A DNA stretch of 39,337 bases, taken from the NCBI RefSeq assembly GCF_008042035.1, contig NZ_RDBL01000006.1, positions 334,712-374,048 of the forward strand. Direction: 5' to 3'. The notes beneath the pieces were generated by a model, which ran no database searches, had not been told where the DNA came from, and saw only the letters and a program-made list of their open reading frames with translations. The DNA comes from Streptomyces sp. col6 (GTDB taxonomy: Bacteria; Actinomycetota; Actinomycetes; Streptomycetales; Streptomycetaceae). Each line of letters begins with the position of its first letter. Position 1 is the stretch's first letter. The translations under genes were made by a program, and so were the position numbers. Positions 7,701 to 15,573 of this stretch are shown piece by piece.

Positions 7701-9835
7701 TCCAGGTAGACCCGCCCGTCGTCGCGGCCGAGGACGAAGGTGACCTCGTACGTGGACAGCTCCTTGACGGGGGTGCCGGGACGCAGGCCGCTCTCCCGCT
7801 GCGGGACGGCGACGGCGTAACTCTGGCGGGCGTGGCGCCGGCGGCACGCGTCCAGGGCGTTCTGGTACAGCTCCCGGAGGGCGAGCATGTGGTCGCCGTA
7901 GAGCTGCGTGCCCATGATCAGCGGCTTGACGCCGTCCTCCGCGAGCTGGAAGCGCGGCGGCGGGGACTTGTAGCTCTCGTTCCGGGGTTCCAGGCCGCCG
8001 GTGCCGACGTGCCGGGGGAGCCGGGCGTACAGCGGCTGCCCGCGGTGGGCCTCCCGCAGTTCCTGCGTGGCGGCGGCCGCCGACTGCGCCTGGCGGTCCA
8101 GCGCCACGTGCAGTGCCGCCCCGGGACACTCGAACACCAGCCCCCAGTCGTGCCCGCCGGAGGGGGCGAAGCCGCCGTCGTCCAGACCGGCGACGAGCGT
8201 CGCCGGGTCGGTCACGTCGTCGCCGAGGTGGTCCACGACGATCCCGTCCAGCATCCGGGGGTCGATGGCGAGCAGTTCGGCCATGTGCAGCAGACCGGCC
8301 AGCTGGGCGGGGCGCCAGGTCGTCGTGTCGGCGAGCATCAGGCGCTCGGCCAGCTCCTTCGCCCACTCCTTCCCGTCCGGGGCCCTCGTCCCGGGCCGGG
8401 TGTGCATCTGGGAGACCACCTGGAGGAGCGCGTCCCGCAGCCGGCCGCGCCGGGTGGCCTTCGACGTGATCTCGAGGAACGCGGCGTACTCGGCGGCGTC
8501 CGTCAGGAGGCCGAGGACGTCCGCCATGCTCCCCAGGGCGCCGATCCCGTCCCCGTCCTCCGGGGGGCACCACAGCTGGTCCCAGTCGGCCGGCAGCCGG
8601 TGCCTCAGCCACTGCTCGGCGGCGACCGCGGCGGCCTCCGCCCCGGCGGACCGCAGCCTGCGCCGCTTGGCGTCGATCTGCTGGTAGGCCCGCCGGACGT
8701 CCTCCATGTCGTGTCCGAGGTGGTCCCGGTACGTGTCGCCGGTGCCGGGCCGTGCTGTCTCGCCCTCGGCGGGCCCCGCCGGCGGGTAGAGCTCCGCCAG
8801 GGCCCGCCGGCTGCACGCCACGGCGGCCTCGCGGACGAACGGGGCGGCCAGCAGGACGACCACCTCAAGAGGGCTCAGCCGGCCTTCCGGGCCGTCCGGG
8901 ACGAGCCGGTCGAGCTGGACGAGCAGCCGCTCGGGGAACTGCAGGTCCTCCCAGAGATCCGGGCCGGCCTTCTGCCTCCGGCCGGCGTCGTGCCGGATGC
9001 GCAGGGTCCTGTCGATCAGCAGACTGATGCGGTCCTTGAGCCGGCCGGTCACCACCTCGTCGCTGGTCACCCGGGCCCACAGCGGCGAGTCGTGCATGGC
9101 CGCGGTCCATCCGCCGGCGCCCGGTCCGGACGCGCAGATCTCCCGCCGGGAGGGCCCGGCCGGAGCATCGCCCAGGAGGCTGCCCAGCCATGTGACGTCC
9201 ACCGGGTGCCGGCTCCCGTTGTCACGGGCGATCTCCTCGGTCCGGCGCTTCACGTGGGTGAGCACCTCGGAGACCGTGCGCCACGGGGTGTCCGGGGACA
9301 GCACCTCGGCCAGCGCCCGGCCCATGAAGCTGCCGTCCTCGGTGCCCATGGCCCGTTCCCCCGCGACGCACGCCTGCATCAGCACGACATTGCGGCGCTC
9401 GGGCGACGCCTCCGGCCGGGGCGGTGTCCCGATGTCCGGATCGGCCTCGTCGCGGCAGGAGTCGAGGCAGAGCATCACGGTGGCCGCCGAACGCAGCTTC
9501 CCCAGCAGCTCGTTGGGTGCCACCTTGACCAGGCTGCGCAGCAGCGCCGGATTCGCCTGGGCGGGCACCAGGTAGTCCGCGTCCGCCCGGCGCACCCCGT
9601 GGCCGGTGAAGTAGACCAGGGCGAAGTCGTCGTCCTCGCACTCGGCCAGGAAGTCGTCGAGGGCCAGGGCGATGTCGTCCCCGGTCGCCTGGTCCGTGTC
9701 CAGCACGGTGATCGCCGAGGCCGGGTAATCGGACCGGAGCAGGGCCTCCCGGACGAGGGACAGGTCCCGGTGGACGAACTCGATGCCCGGCTGAGGGGCC
9801 GCGATCAGCAGCGCCCGTGATACGCCCTCGCCCAT
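4718..9835 (-). CDS. Caspase-like peptidase / HSP90-type ATPase / winged-helix-tail protein
   Basis: 1705 residues with at least three modules. (1) Residues 1-220: a caspase-like (C14) domain with the catalytic dyad visible as H79 in YFTGHG and C127 in MLCLDSCRD, so probably active. (2) About 640-950: an HSP90-type GHKL ATPase with the N-box RELYQNALDACR (E655, N659), G1 box DNGIGM (715-720), G2 box RFGIGVFSYFM (761-771), GTRIRLYL (818-825) and, after it, VNLRSRHRPDLSVNRNRL as in HSP90 middle domains. (3) About 1160-1690: recurring helical units ending in FGFRV/LGLF/WFGFRVP, which look like repeated winged-helix domains. Residues 220-630 are unassigned. ATG at 9835 follows GGGGGAGGAG at about 11 nt. 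Caspase/HSP90-like combinations belong to predicted biological-conflict or cell-death systems of multicellular bacteria; here sensing by the tail, ATPase switching and peptidase activation is my inference. Confidence 0.85.
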   Translation of the reverse strand: MGEGVSRALLIAAPQPGIEFVHRDLSLVREALLRSDYPASAITVLDTDQATGDDIALALDDFLAECEDDDFALVYFTGHGVRRADADYLVPAQANPALLRSLVKVAPNELLGKLRSAATVMLCLDSCRDEADPDIGTPPRPEASPERRNVVLMQACVAGERAMGTEDGSFMGRALAEVLSPDTPWRTVSEVLTHVKRRTEEIARDNGSRHPVDVTWLGSLLGDAPAGPSRREICASGPGAGGWTAAMHDSPLWARVTSDEVVTGRLKDRISLLIDRTLRIRHDAGRRQKAGPDLWEDLQFPERLLVQLDRLVPDGPEGRLSPLEVVVLLAAPFVREAAVACSRRALAELYPPAGPAEGETARPGTGDTYRDHLGHDMEDVRRAYQQIDAKRRRLRSAGAEAAAVAAEQWLRHRLPADWDQLWCPPEDGDGIGALGSMADVLGLLTDAAEYAAFLEITSKATRRGRLRDALLQVVSQMHTRPGTRAPDGKEWAKELAERLMLADTTTWRPAQLAGLLHMAELLAIDPRMLDGIVVDHLGDDVTDPATLVAGLDDGGFAPSGGHDWGLVFECPGAALHVALDRQAQSAAAATQELREAHRGQPLYARLPRHVGTGGLEPRNESYKSPPPRFQLAEDGVKPLIMGTQLYGDHMLALRELYQNALDACRRRHARQSYAVAVPQRESGLRPGTPVKELSTYEVTFVLGRDDGRVYLECTDNGIGMTEDELDKLFSRAGRRFEQSPHHVRELRRWRRKGVRPELNSRFGIGVFSYFMLAETIEVTTRPADENGFGGGGSGHHVHITADSGLMRSSRDWSMEGAGTRIRLYLRPEFAESPPSVVRILREQIWHTPLRLSVEDRLATPSEPDVWEPGVLKSITPVVPQESPEGPWWVRGPGAHLVDGIFVGDDEAPHGYVVNLRSRHRPDLSVNRNRLQGFAADLVRQEVAGAVDTLKLWDPLPLSWLWTLVRHDARTGEAVLRRLLSGDVRVFVGEWHGDTVDRPGNVMPLASLGCLPSDDRDHFFYTPEDDEDSADPAHFFGWWRSQLVQDTRQVYPLGGARADIGYPTGFPTFKPLDALLFREVPGGAENSMVVALSAATDGGYDLRTAMRALRRYAVAGVPIPEVADIPGLADLEVSPLLAETYEAYTVRSSYTRGEVQEPPAHLALLRVAGRHGRTLREVAELVGRLRVLHPGIPELPELGELARHIPDRQEIAVLCADQVPELSGLPAVITPLVAAFFAKYLGIEPADVVAVARRYERFGFRVSEEAADVRLLDGDEGALGLRYQSMVRGLLAYPSIDLLRLVRLSASHGDPTVEFTARSMRETAERLRLRMADPAGGPLASVRAPSWWADLGPVNEPVDGPLSTWSVLRALRGKPDPESVEKDVEAVEALASAGLVRDGAAEAVRTWWQTPAAERPEDLIDHERSLRFRDSGWQFSVAPDPTSDCVDLQFLMVLAADRRATIGETADAVLREAEPYGIEVAPVPEEVRPLRPHLGAVDALYTPQKRKWKTEITRREIVTHARSFGTDLAAAVSELRSYELLGAPAVPVAPAARDIEVPSKSLDPALRTAVEGLFQFHPLCRGSVTPLTLTITAVRMGLGLNATHQALAAYPELGLFADRIAPDNPAPDDDHAPDCLDVVLLTRHLTGREPALAGDVTHEHIELAAEETELDVPEVRRRLTHYAPWFGFRVPAEEAARTAGTEKEPM

Positions 9836-9925
9836 GACGGAGCGGTCTCCTCCCCCTGAGCCAGGAACACCGGCCCCTGGCGCCGCACTGTCGTCAGCGC
9901 AACAGTACGGCCCGAACGCCCTCCG

Positions 9926-10357
9926 CTACGGCCAGACCAGGCAGTACGCCTGATGCCCCGCGTCATGCAGCCGGTGGCTGAAGTCCTGCCACTCGTGGAG
10001 CAGCTGGTACACGTTGAACGCGTCGCGCGGGCCGCCGCGGTCCGGGACCGTGGACCAGATGAAGGCGGCGGCGCCCACCGACTCCTCGCCGACGCCGCGC
10101 AGCGGGTCGACCACGGTCATGGGGAGCTTGACCACCGCGTAGTCGGGGTGCAGGACGACCAGTTCGAGCGGGGGGACCTTGTGCAGAGGTATGCCCTGTA
10201 TGCCGGTGAGGACCATCGCGGCCACCGTCTCCGGCTTGATCTTGGTGAACATGCCGCCCATGCCGAGCTCGTCGCCGCCGAGCTCCTCGGGGCGCATGGA
10301 GATGGGCACGCGTGCCGCGGTGGCTCCGTCGGGAGCACCGAAATATTTGTAGGTCAC
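9926..10357 (-). CDS. Unknown 143-residue protein upstream of the caspase/HSP90 gene
   Basis: I do not recognise this protein. It begins [20 protein letters not shown] and is predicted to be a soluble mixed alpha/beta protein. A hydrophobic core strand region (PPLELVVLHPDYAVVKLPMT) lies mid-protein and there is a C-terminal amphipathic helix (FNVYQLLHEWQDFSHRLHD). It has no membrane helix, no signal and no evident catalytic motif. The GTG at 10357 overlaps the TGA of a possible 63-residue frame (GTGA), and a second GTG at 10363 is also possible; no strong Shine-Dalgarno sequence precedes either. It lies 90 bp upstream of the caspase/HSP90 gene on the same strand and is probably the first or second gene of that cluster. 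It could be a sensor, an inhibitor or an unrelated conserved protein. Confidence 0.65.
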   Translation of the reverse strand: MTYKYFGAPDGATAARVPISMRPEELGGDELGMGGMFTKIKPETVAAMVLTGIQGIPLHKVPPLELVVLHPDYAVVKLPMTVVDPLRGVGEESVGAAAFIWSTVPDRGGPRDAFNVYQLLHEWQDFSHRLHDAGHQAYCLVWP

Positions 10358-10545
10358 CCCCACCCGGCCACCACTTCCGCTCCCGGCTCCACCGCCTGTC
10401 CGCGCCTCACCGGCCTGTATGCCCTGCGTGTGATCGGCCTCGCGCCGCCGGTGCCGGCCACGCCGGGCAGGCTCGGGCCCCGGGCCGTCCGTCCCTTCGC
10501 CCACTCCGCCACCGCGATGCATATCTCATCCACCCGACTACTCAC
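10354..10545 (-). CDS. Possible 63-residue small protein (low confidence)
   Basis: A GTG-initiated frame, (V)[18 protein letters not shown] and onward, with mostly G/C third positions. It ends in a TGA that overlaps the GTG of the 143-residue gene, the coupling arrangement seen throughout this window. Against it: no Shine-Dalgarno sequence upstream, an arginine/glycine-rich second half, and an overlapping frame (ATG at 10522) that continues into the 143-residue gene. Apart from this frame, the 304 bp between the 143-residue gene and hemL shows no terminator and no clear promoter boxes. Confidence 0.35.
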   Translation of the reverse strand: MSSRVDEICIAVAEWAKGRTARGPSLPGVAGTGGARPITRRAYRPVRRGQAVEPGAEVVAGWG

Positions 10546-10661
10546 TAGGAGGCACAGCCCCCGCCGTGCAACCCGATCATCGTGTCAGTGACCTCCCCCA
10601 CGGGCGTGCGGTGAAACACCTGTCCGCAAAGACCGTCCGTGGCTCTGACACCATGGCATGT

Positions 10662-11969
10662 GTGAGCTTTCCCTATGACGCCCCAGTTTCGCAGACGCTT
10701 TTCGACCGCGCGTCCCTCGTGACGCCCGGCGGCGTGAACTCTCCCGTCCGAGCATTCCGGGCCGTGGGCGGTACGCCCCGGTTCATGGTGTCCGGTACCG
10801 GTCCGTACCTGACCGATGCCGATGGGCGTGAGTACGTCGACCTCGTGTGCTCGTGGGGGCCGATGATTCTCGGCCACTCCCACCCCGAGGTGATCGCCGC
10901 AGTTCAGGAGGCTGTCGCCCGCGGCACCTCGTTCGGTACGCCCGGCGAGGGTGAGGTCGCGCTCGCCGAGGAGATCGTCGCGCGCGTCGAGCCGGTGGAG
11001 CAGGTGCGGCTGGTGTCGTCGGGGACCGAGGCGACCATGTCCGCGATCCGCCTCGCCCGCGGGTTCACCGGCCGTGCCAAGGTCGTGAAGTTCGCCGGCT
11101 GCTACCACGGGCACGTCGACGCCCTGCTCGCCGCGGCCGGGTCCGGCGTCGCGACCTTCGGGCTGCCGGACACGCCCGGGGTCACCGGCGCCCAGGCGGG
11201 CGACACGATCGTGCTGCCGTACAACGACCTGGAGGCCGTGCGCGCCGCGTTCGCCGCGCAGCCCGGGGAGATCGCCTGCGTGATCACCGAGGCGTCGCCG
11301 GGCAACATGGGCGTCGTCCCGCCGCTGGACGGGTTCAACGCGGGGCTCAAGGAGCTCTGCGCCGCCAACGGGGCCCTGTACATCTCCGACGAGGTGATGA
11401 CCGGATTCCGTACGTCGAAGGCCGGCTGGTTCGGCGTCGACGGGGTCCGCCCGGACCTGATGACGTTCGGCAAGGTCATGGGCGGCGGCTTCCCGGCCGC
11501 GGCGTTCGGCGGGCGCGCCGACGTGATGGCGCACCTGGCCCCGGCCGGCCCGGTCTACCAGGCGGGCACGCTGTCCGGTAACCCGGTCGCCACCGCCGCC
11601 GGGCTCGCGCAGCTGCGGCTGCTCGACGACGCCGCGTACGCGAAGGTGGACGCGGTCTCCGCCGAGATCCGGGGTCTGGTGAGCGCCGCCCTGGACAAGG
11701 AGGGCGTCGCGCACACCGTCCAGGCGGCGAGCAACATGTTCTCCGTGTTCTTCACCGACGGGCCCGTCCGCGACTACGAGGACGCCAAGCGGCAGGAAGC
11801 CTTCCGCTTCACGCCGTTCTTCCACTCGATGCTGGCGCAGGGTGTCTACCTCCCGCCGTCCGCGTTCGAGTCGTGGTTCGTCTCCACCGCCCACGACACG
11901 CAGGCCGTCGAGCGCATCGCCGCCGCCCTGCCCGCCGCCGCCCGCGCCGCCTCGGAGGCCACCGCATGA
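10662..11969 (+). CDS. hemL: Glutamate-1-semialdehyde 2,1-aminomutase
   Basis: 435-residue class-III PLP aminomutase that converts glutamate-1-semialdehyde to 5-aminolevulinate in the C5 pathway of haem synthesis. The PLP lysine is K271 in [13 protein letters not shown]; other family marks are [32 protein letters not shown] and SDEVMTGFR. Length is normal for the family. I chose the GTG at 10662 ([18 protein letters not shown]) because homologues begin there; an ATG three codons earlier (10653) is possible. There is no ribosome-binding site just upstream, so the message may be leaderless. Its stop overlaps the start of the phosphatase gene (ATGA). Position next to cytochrome c assembly genes fits a shared role in respiration. 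Confidence 0.95.
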   Translation: MSFPYDAPVSQTLFDRASLVTPGGVNSPVRAFRAVGGTPRFMVSGTGPYLTDADGREYVDLVCSWGPMILGHSHPEVIAAVQEAVARGTSFGTPGEGEVALAEEIVARVEPVEQVRLVSSGTEATMSAIRLARGFTGRAKVVKFAGCYHGHVDALLAAAGSGVATFGLPDTPGVTGAQAGDTIVLPYNDLEAVRAAFAAQPGEIACVITEASPGNMGVVPPLDGFNAGLKELCAANGALYISDEVMTGFRTSKAGWFGVDGVRPDLMTFGKVMGGGFPAAAFGGRADVMAHLAPAGPVYQAGTLSGNPVATAAGLAQLRLLDDAAYAKVDAVSAEIRGLVSAALDKEGVAHTVQAASNMFSVFFTDGPVRDYEDAKRQEAFRFTPFFHSMLAQGVYLPPSAFESWFVSTAHDTQAVERIAAALPAAARAASEATA

Positions 11970-12673
11970 GTGAGAGTCCCGCCGACAACGCAGCCGCCAC
12001 CGACGACATCACCGTGGTCCATCTGATGCGCCACGGCGAGGTGCACAACCCGGAGGGCGTGCTGTACGGCCGCCGGCCCGGGTACCACCTCTCCGAGCTG
12101 GGCCGGCAGATGGCCGACCGGGTCGCCGAGCACCTGGAGAAGCGCGACATCACGTACGTCGTCGCCTCCCCGCTGGAGCGCGCCCAGGAGACCGCGACCC
12201 CGATCGCCAAGTCGCACGGCCTGGACCTCGCGACCGACGGCCGCCTCATCGAGGCCGCCAACGTCTTCGAGGGCAAGACCTTCGGCGTCGGCGACGGCGC
12301 GCTGCGCAAGCCGGACAACTGGAAGCACCTGACGAACCCGTTCCGCCCGTCGTGGGGCGAGCCGTACATCGAGCAGGTCGTCCGCATGATGGGTGCGCTC
12401 GACGCGGCGCGGGACGCGGCACGGGGCCACGAGGCGGTCTGCGTCAGCCACCAGCTGCCGATCTGGATCGTGCGCAGCTTCGTGGAGCGGCGCCGGCTGT
12501 GGCACGACCCGCGCAAGCGGCAGTGCACCCTCGCCTCGCTGACCAGCTTCACGTACCGGGGCGACAAGATCGTCTCCGTCGGCTACTCGGAGCCGGCCCG
12601 CGATCTGGTCCCCGCGCACCTGCGGGCGGGCGCGAAGCCGGTCAAGGGCGCGTCGAAGGGGTTCGGCGCCTAG
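11966..12673 (+). CDS. Histidine phosphatase superfamily protein
   Basis: 235 residues of the phosphoglycerate-mutase-like fold. The N-terminal catalytic motif is [15 protein letters not shown] (RHG with the phosphohistidine), the partner arginine is in [11 protein letters not shown], and the second His is in CVSHQLPIW. Members hydrolyse phosphomonoesters by a phosphohistidine intermediate; the substrate cannot be told. The ATG overlaps the hemL stop (ATGA), so the two are translationally coupled. It is commonly annotated as phosphoglycerate mutase but lacks support for glycolytic function, since the substrate loop between the two motifs differs. Confidence 0.9.
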   Translation: MSESPADNAAATDDITVVHLMRHGEVHNPEGVLYGRRPGYHLSELGRQMADRVAEHLEKRDITYVVASPLERAQETATPIAKSHGLDLATDGRLIEAANVFEGKTFGVGDGALRKPDNWKHLTNPFRPSWGEPYIEQVVRMMGALDAARDAARGHEAVCVSHQLPIWIVRSFVERRRLWHDPRKRQCTLASLTSFTYRGDKIVSVGYSEPARDLVPAHLRAGAKPVKGASKGFGA

Positions 12674-12694
12674 CACTCACCCAGGAGTGATGAG

Positions 12695-12739
12695 GCCCCC
12701 AGCAGGGATTCGGTTCTATGTTCGGTCAACGCTGGGGGC
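12695..12739 (+). terminator. Stem-loop after the hemL-phosphatase operon
   Basis: GCCCCCAGC (12695-12703) pairs with GCTGGGGGC (12731-12739) over a 27-nt loop. It lies 22 bp after the phosphatase stop. The loop is large and no U-run follows directly, so the structure may instead be a regulatory leader of the next gene. Confidence 0.4.
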
Positions 12740-12853
12740 TAGTTTCGTAAAGAATAATGTGCTAATCGGGGGAACCCCCGTGTGGCTACAACCATCTAAG
12801 CGTTTGCCAGTTTGTATGTACTTGAGGCAAAACGACCGCAGATGGGAAGCCGC
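12740..12853 (+). promoter_or_regulatory. A/T-enriched upstream region of the Tat lipoprotein gene
   Basis: This stretch is noticeably richer in A/T than its surroundings (TTTCGTAAAGAATAATGTGC, then CATCTAAGCGTTTGCCAG), as promoters in this organism are. It also holds a compact GGGG-GAAC-CCCC hairpin (12767-12780 including outer C-G). I cannot assign -35/-10 boxes with confidence. Confidence 0.35.
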
Positions 12854-14125
12854 ATGCGTGAGATCAGCCGAAGGGGACTGCTGGGCGCCGGTCTCGGTGC
12901 CGCGGCCGCCGCAGGAGTGGCGGGGTGCAGCACCGCCGGGTCGTCGGGCGCCGGCGCCGGGGACGGAAGCCCCAGCCCCGACAAGGGCGCCACCGGACAC
13001 AAGGCCGCCGGCGGCACCTCCAAGGGCTCCGGGACCAAGAAGGACGTCCGCGCCATCGGTGACGGTTCCACCGCCGACACCGGGAAGCAGCCCAAGCAGC
13101 CCCAGGCCCCCGTTCCGCTGGAGCCCGGCCAGAAGCCCCCGCAGTTCGTGATCTTTTCCTGGGACGGCGCCGGCGAGGTCGGCAACGGACTGTTCCCCCG
13201 CTTTCTGGAACTCGCCCGCGAACACGACGCGTCGATGACCTTCTTCCTCTCCGGCCTCTATCTGCTCCCGGAATCGAAGAAATCCCTCTACCGCCCGCCG
13301 AACAACCCCATCGGCGCCTCCGACATCGGCTATCTCACCGACGGCCACCTCAAGGAGACGCTCAAGAACGTCCGGCAGGCCTGGTTCGACGGCCACGAGA
13401 TCGGCACCCACTTCAACGGGCATTTCTGCGCCGGTTCCGGATCGGTCGGCAACTGGACCCCGGCCCAGTGGCAGAGCGAAATCGACCAGGCGATCTCCTT
13501 CGTCACCGAATGGCGCACCAACACCGGCTGGAACGACGAGGAATCGCTCCCCTTCGATTACCGCAAGGAACTCGTCGGAGGCCGCACCCCCTGTCTGCTC
13601 GGCCAGGACAACCTGCTCCCCACCGCCAAGAAGCTCGGCTGGCGCTACGACGCCAGCTCACCCGGCGGAACCCAGGTCTGGCCCACCAAACGCCAGGGCG
13701 TCTGGGACCTGCCGCTCCAGGGCATCCCCTTCCCCGGGCACACCTTCGAAGTCCTCTCCATGGACTACAACATCCTCGCCAACCAGTCGCAGAACTCCAC
13801 CAAGGGAATGCCCTCGCGCTATCCCGGCTGGCGCGAACAGGCCACGCAGTCCTACCTCAGCGGATTCAAGCGCGCCTACGAGACGAACCGCGCCCCCTTC
13901 TACATCGGAAACCACTTCGAGGAGTGGAACGGCGGCATCTACATGGACGCCGTCGAGGACGCGCTCAAGCACATCGCCGGGAAACCGGATGTGCGCCTCG
14001 TCTCCTTCCGGCAGTTCGTCGACTGGCTCGACGTCCAGGACCCCGCCGTCCTCGCCAAGCTCCGTACACTCCAGGTCGGAGAGGCCCCCGCGGGCGGCTG
14101 GAACACCTTCTTTAAACAAGCCTGA
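12854..14125 (+). CDS. Tat-exported lipoprotein with polysaccharide-deacetylase-like fold
   Basis: 423 residues. The N-terminus MREISRRGLLGAGLGAAAAA has a twin-arginine motif followed by a lipobox VAGC with lipid-accepting C25, so the protein is exported folded and anchored on the outer face of the membrane. A Gly/Ser/Lys-rich linker (26-90) leads to a NodB/deacetylase-like barrel: FVIFSWDGAGE (first Asp), GHEIGTHFNGHFCAG (His pair), FDYRKELVGGRTPCLLGQDN and a C-terminal FYIGNHFEEWNGG. The deacetylase active site is recognisable but not canonical, so activity is uncertain. I chose the ATG at 12854; 12842 (ATG) is an alternative that adds four residues. The role is probably in the cell wall or surface polymer. 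Confidence 0.8.
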   Translation: MREISRRGLLGAGLGAAAAAGVAGCSTAGSSGAGAGDGSPSPDKGATGHKAAGGTSKGSGTKKDVRAIGDGSTADTGKQPKQPQAPVPLEPGQKPPQFVIFSWDGAGEVGNGLFPRFLELAREHDASMTFFLSGLYLLPESKKSLYRPPNNPIGASDIGYLTDGHLKETLKNVRQAWFDGHEIGTHFNGHFCAGSGSVGNWTPAQWQSEIDQAISFVTEWRTNTGWNDEESLPFDYRKELVGGRTPCLLGQDNLLPTAKKLGWRYDASSPGGTQVWPTKRQGVWDLPLQGIPFPGHTFEVLSMDYNILANQSQNSTKGMPSRYPGWREQATQSYLSGFKRAYETNRAPFYIGNHFEEWNGGIYMDAVEDALKHIAGKPDVRLVSFRQFVDWLDVQDPAVLAKLRTLQVGEAPAGGWNTFFKQA

Positions 14126-14138
14126 CAACGGGCTTTAC

Positions 14139-14158
14139 GGGCACCGAGGGGGGTGCCC
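14139..14158 (+). terminator. Hairpin after the Tat lipoprotein gene
   Basis: GGGCACC-GAGGGG-GGTGCCC forms a 7-bp stem 13 nt after the stop. No U-tract follows, as is common in high-GC actinobacteria. It separates the lipoprotein gene from the cytochrome c maturation operon. Confidence 0.5.
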
Positions 14159-14192
14159 AAGATCCCCGGAACCGCCATGCGAAACTTTTCAC

Positions 14193-14801
14193 ATGAGCCA
14201 TGGCCGCGCACCCCGACGCCGCTTCACCCTGCTCGCCGCCCCCCTGGCGGCCGCCGCGCTCGCACTGACGCTGACCGCGTGCGGCTCCGGCAACCAGACC
14301 AGTGGCGGCGGCGACACCAACTTCGTCACGGGCACCGGCGGCCTCTCCACCGCACCCAAGGGCGAGCGCGCCGACGCACCGAAGCTCGACGGCGAGACGC
14401 TGGACGGCAAGGCCCTCGACCTCGCCCAGTACAAGGGCAAGATCATCGTCATCAACGCCTGGGGCTCCTGGTGCGCCCCCTGCCGCCTGGAGTCGAAGTA
14501 CTTCACCAAGGTGGCCAAGGAGACCAAGGACCAGGGCGTCCAGTTCGTGGGCATCAACACCCGCGACAACTCCCGGAGCAACGCCCTGAGCTTCGAGGAG
14601 GACCACGGGATCACCTATCCCAGCTTCTACGACCGGACCGGGAAGCTCCTGCTGCGCTTCCCCAAGGGCACCTTCCGCCTCCAGTCCATCCCGTCGACCG
14701 TCGTCATCGACCGGGAGGGCAAGCTCGCCGCCCGCTTCGTGGGCGGGATCGACGACACCCAGCTGCACAAGATGATCGACCCGCTGATCGCGGAGAAGTG
14801 A
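14193..14801 (+). CDS. TlpA/ResA-like thioredoxin lipoprotein (cytochrome c maturation)
   Basis: 202 residues. A signal peptide with lipobox LTAC (C30) anchors it outside the membrane; the thioredoxin fold follows with WCAPC (C94, C97) in INAWGSWCAPCRLE, and a cis-proline region at LQSIPSTVVIDREGK. Members reduce the disulfide of apocytochrome c CXXCH motifs with electrons passed across the membrane by CcdA, which is encoded immediately downstream (4 nt). The ATG at 14193 has no clear ribosome-binding site. First gene of a four-gene System II (Ccs) operon. Other members of this family serve in sporulation or cell-wall redox, but the context strongly favours cytochrome c. Confidence 0.9.
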   Translation: MSHGRAPRRRFTLLAAPLAAAALALTLTACGSGNQTSGGGDTNFVTGTGGLSTAPKGERADAPKLDGETLDGKALDLAQYKGKIIVINAWGSWCAPCRLESKYFTKVAKETKDQGVQFVGINTRDNSRSNALSFEEDHGITYPSFYDRTGKLLLRFPKGTFRLQSIPSTVVIDREGKLAARFVGGIDDTQLHKMIDPLIAEK

Positions 14802-14805
14802 TCAG

Positions 14806-15567
14806 GTGAGCACCCTCGCCGCCGCCACGCAGAACGGCACGGTCCTGAACGGGGCCCTCCTGGTCGCCCTGCCCATCGCCCTCCTCGGCGGCCTTGTCTC
14901 CTTCTTCTCGCCCTGCGTCCTGCCACTTGTCCCCGGCTACCTCAGCTACGTCACCGGGGTCAGCGGCGCCGACCTCGCCGAGGCCCGGCGCGGCCGCATG
15001 GTCGCCGGCGCCTCGCTGTTCGTCGCCGGCTTCACCGCCGTCTTCGTCTCCGGCGGCGCCCTCTTCGGCTTCTTCGGCGACACGCTCCAGGAGAACAGCG
15101 GACCCCTCACCAAGGTCCTCGGCGTGCTGATGATCCTCATGGGCGTCTTCTTCATGGGCCTGATGCCGTGGATGACCCAGCGCGAGTTCCGTATCCACAA
15201 GAAGCCGGTGACCGGCCTGCTCGGAGCCCCGCTGCTCGGCGCCCTCTTCGGCATCGGCTGGACCCCGTGCCTCGGGCCCACGCTCAGCTCCGTGTCCATC
15301 CTCGCGATGGACCAGGGCACCGCCGGGCGCGGCGCCGTACTGACCGTCGCCTACTGCATGGGCCTGGGCATCCCCTTCGTGCTCGCGGCCGTCGCCTTCC
15401 GCAAGGCACTCGGCGCGTTCGGCTGGGTCAAGCGCCACTACGCCTGGGTCATGCGCATCGGCGGCGGCATGATGATCGTGACCGGGCTGCTCCTGCTCAC
15501 CGGTGCGTGGGGCAGCATGATGCAGGAACTACAGGGCTGGTCGGCCGGCTTCCAGGTGGGGATCTGA
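14806..15567 (+). CDS. ccdA: CcdA-type thiol-disulfide transporter
   Basis: 253-residue polytopic membrane protein of the CcdA/DsbD-beta family that moves reducing equivalents from cytoplasmic thioredoxin to the extracytoplasmic TlpA-like thioredoxin. The two redox cysteines sit in the family positions: FFSPCVLPLVPGYLSYV in helix 1 and GIGWTPCLGPTLSS in helix 4. Six helices are predicted. The start is GTG (14806), with only 4 nt between it and the thioredoxin stop. ResB begins 6 nt after its stop, so all four genes are probably on one message. Confidence 0.93.
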   Translation: MSTLAAATQNGTVLNGALLVALPIALLGGLVSFFSPCVLPLVPGYLSYVTGVSGADLAEARRGRMVAGASLFVAGFTAVFVSGGALFGFFGDTLQENSGPLTKVLGVLMILMGVFFMGLMPWMTQREFRIHKKPVTGLLGAPLLGALFGIGWTPCLGPTLSSVSILAMDQGTAGRGAVLTVAYCMGLGIPFVLAAVAFRKALGAFGWVKRHYAWVMRIGGGMMIVTGLLLLTGAWGSMMQELQGWSAGFQVGI

Positions 15568-15573
15568 GTACCA

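Noticed and set aside
6227..9820. A 1197-codon open frame on the plus strand opposite the caspase/HSP90 gene
   Set aside because: High GC leaves opposite frames open; the composition is Gly/Arg/Val/Asp-rich without domains, while the minus strand has catalytic motifs and proper coupling.
12767..12780. Riboswitch before the Tat lipoprotein gene
   Set aside because: Only two simple hairpins are present; I see no conserved core of any riboswitch class.
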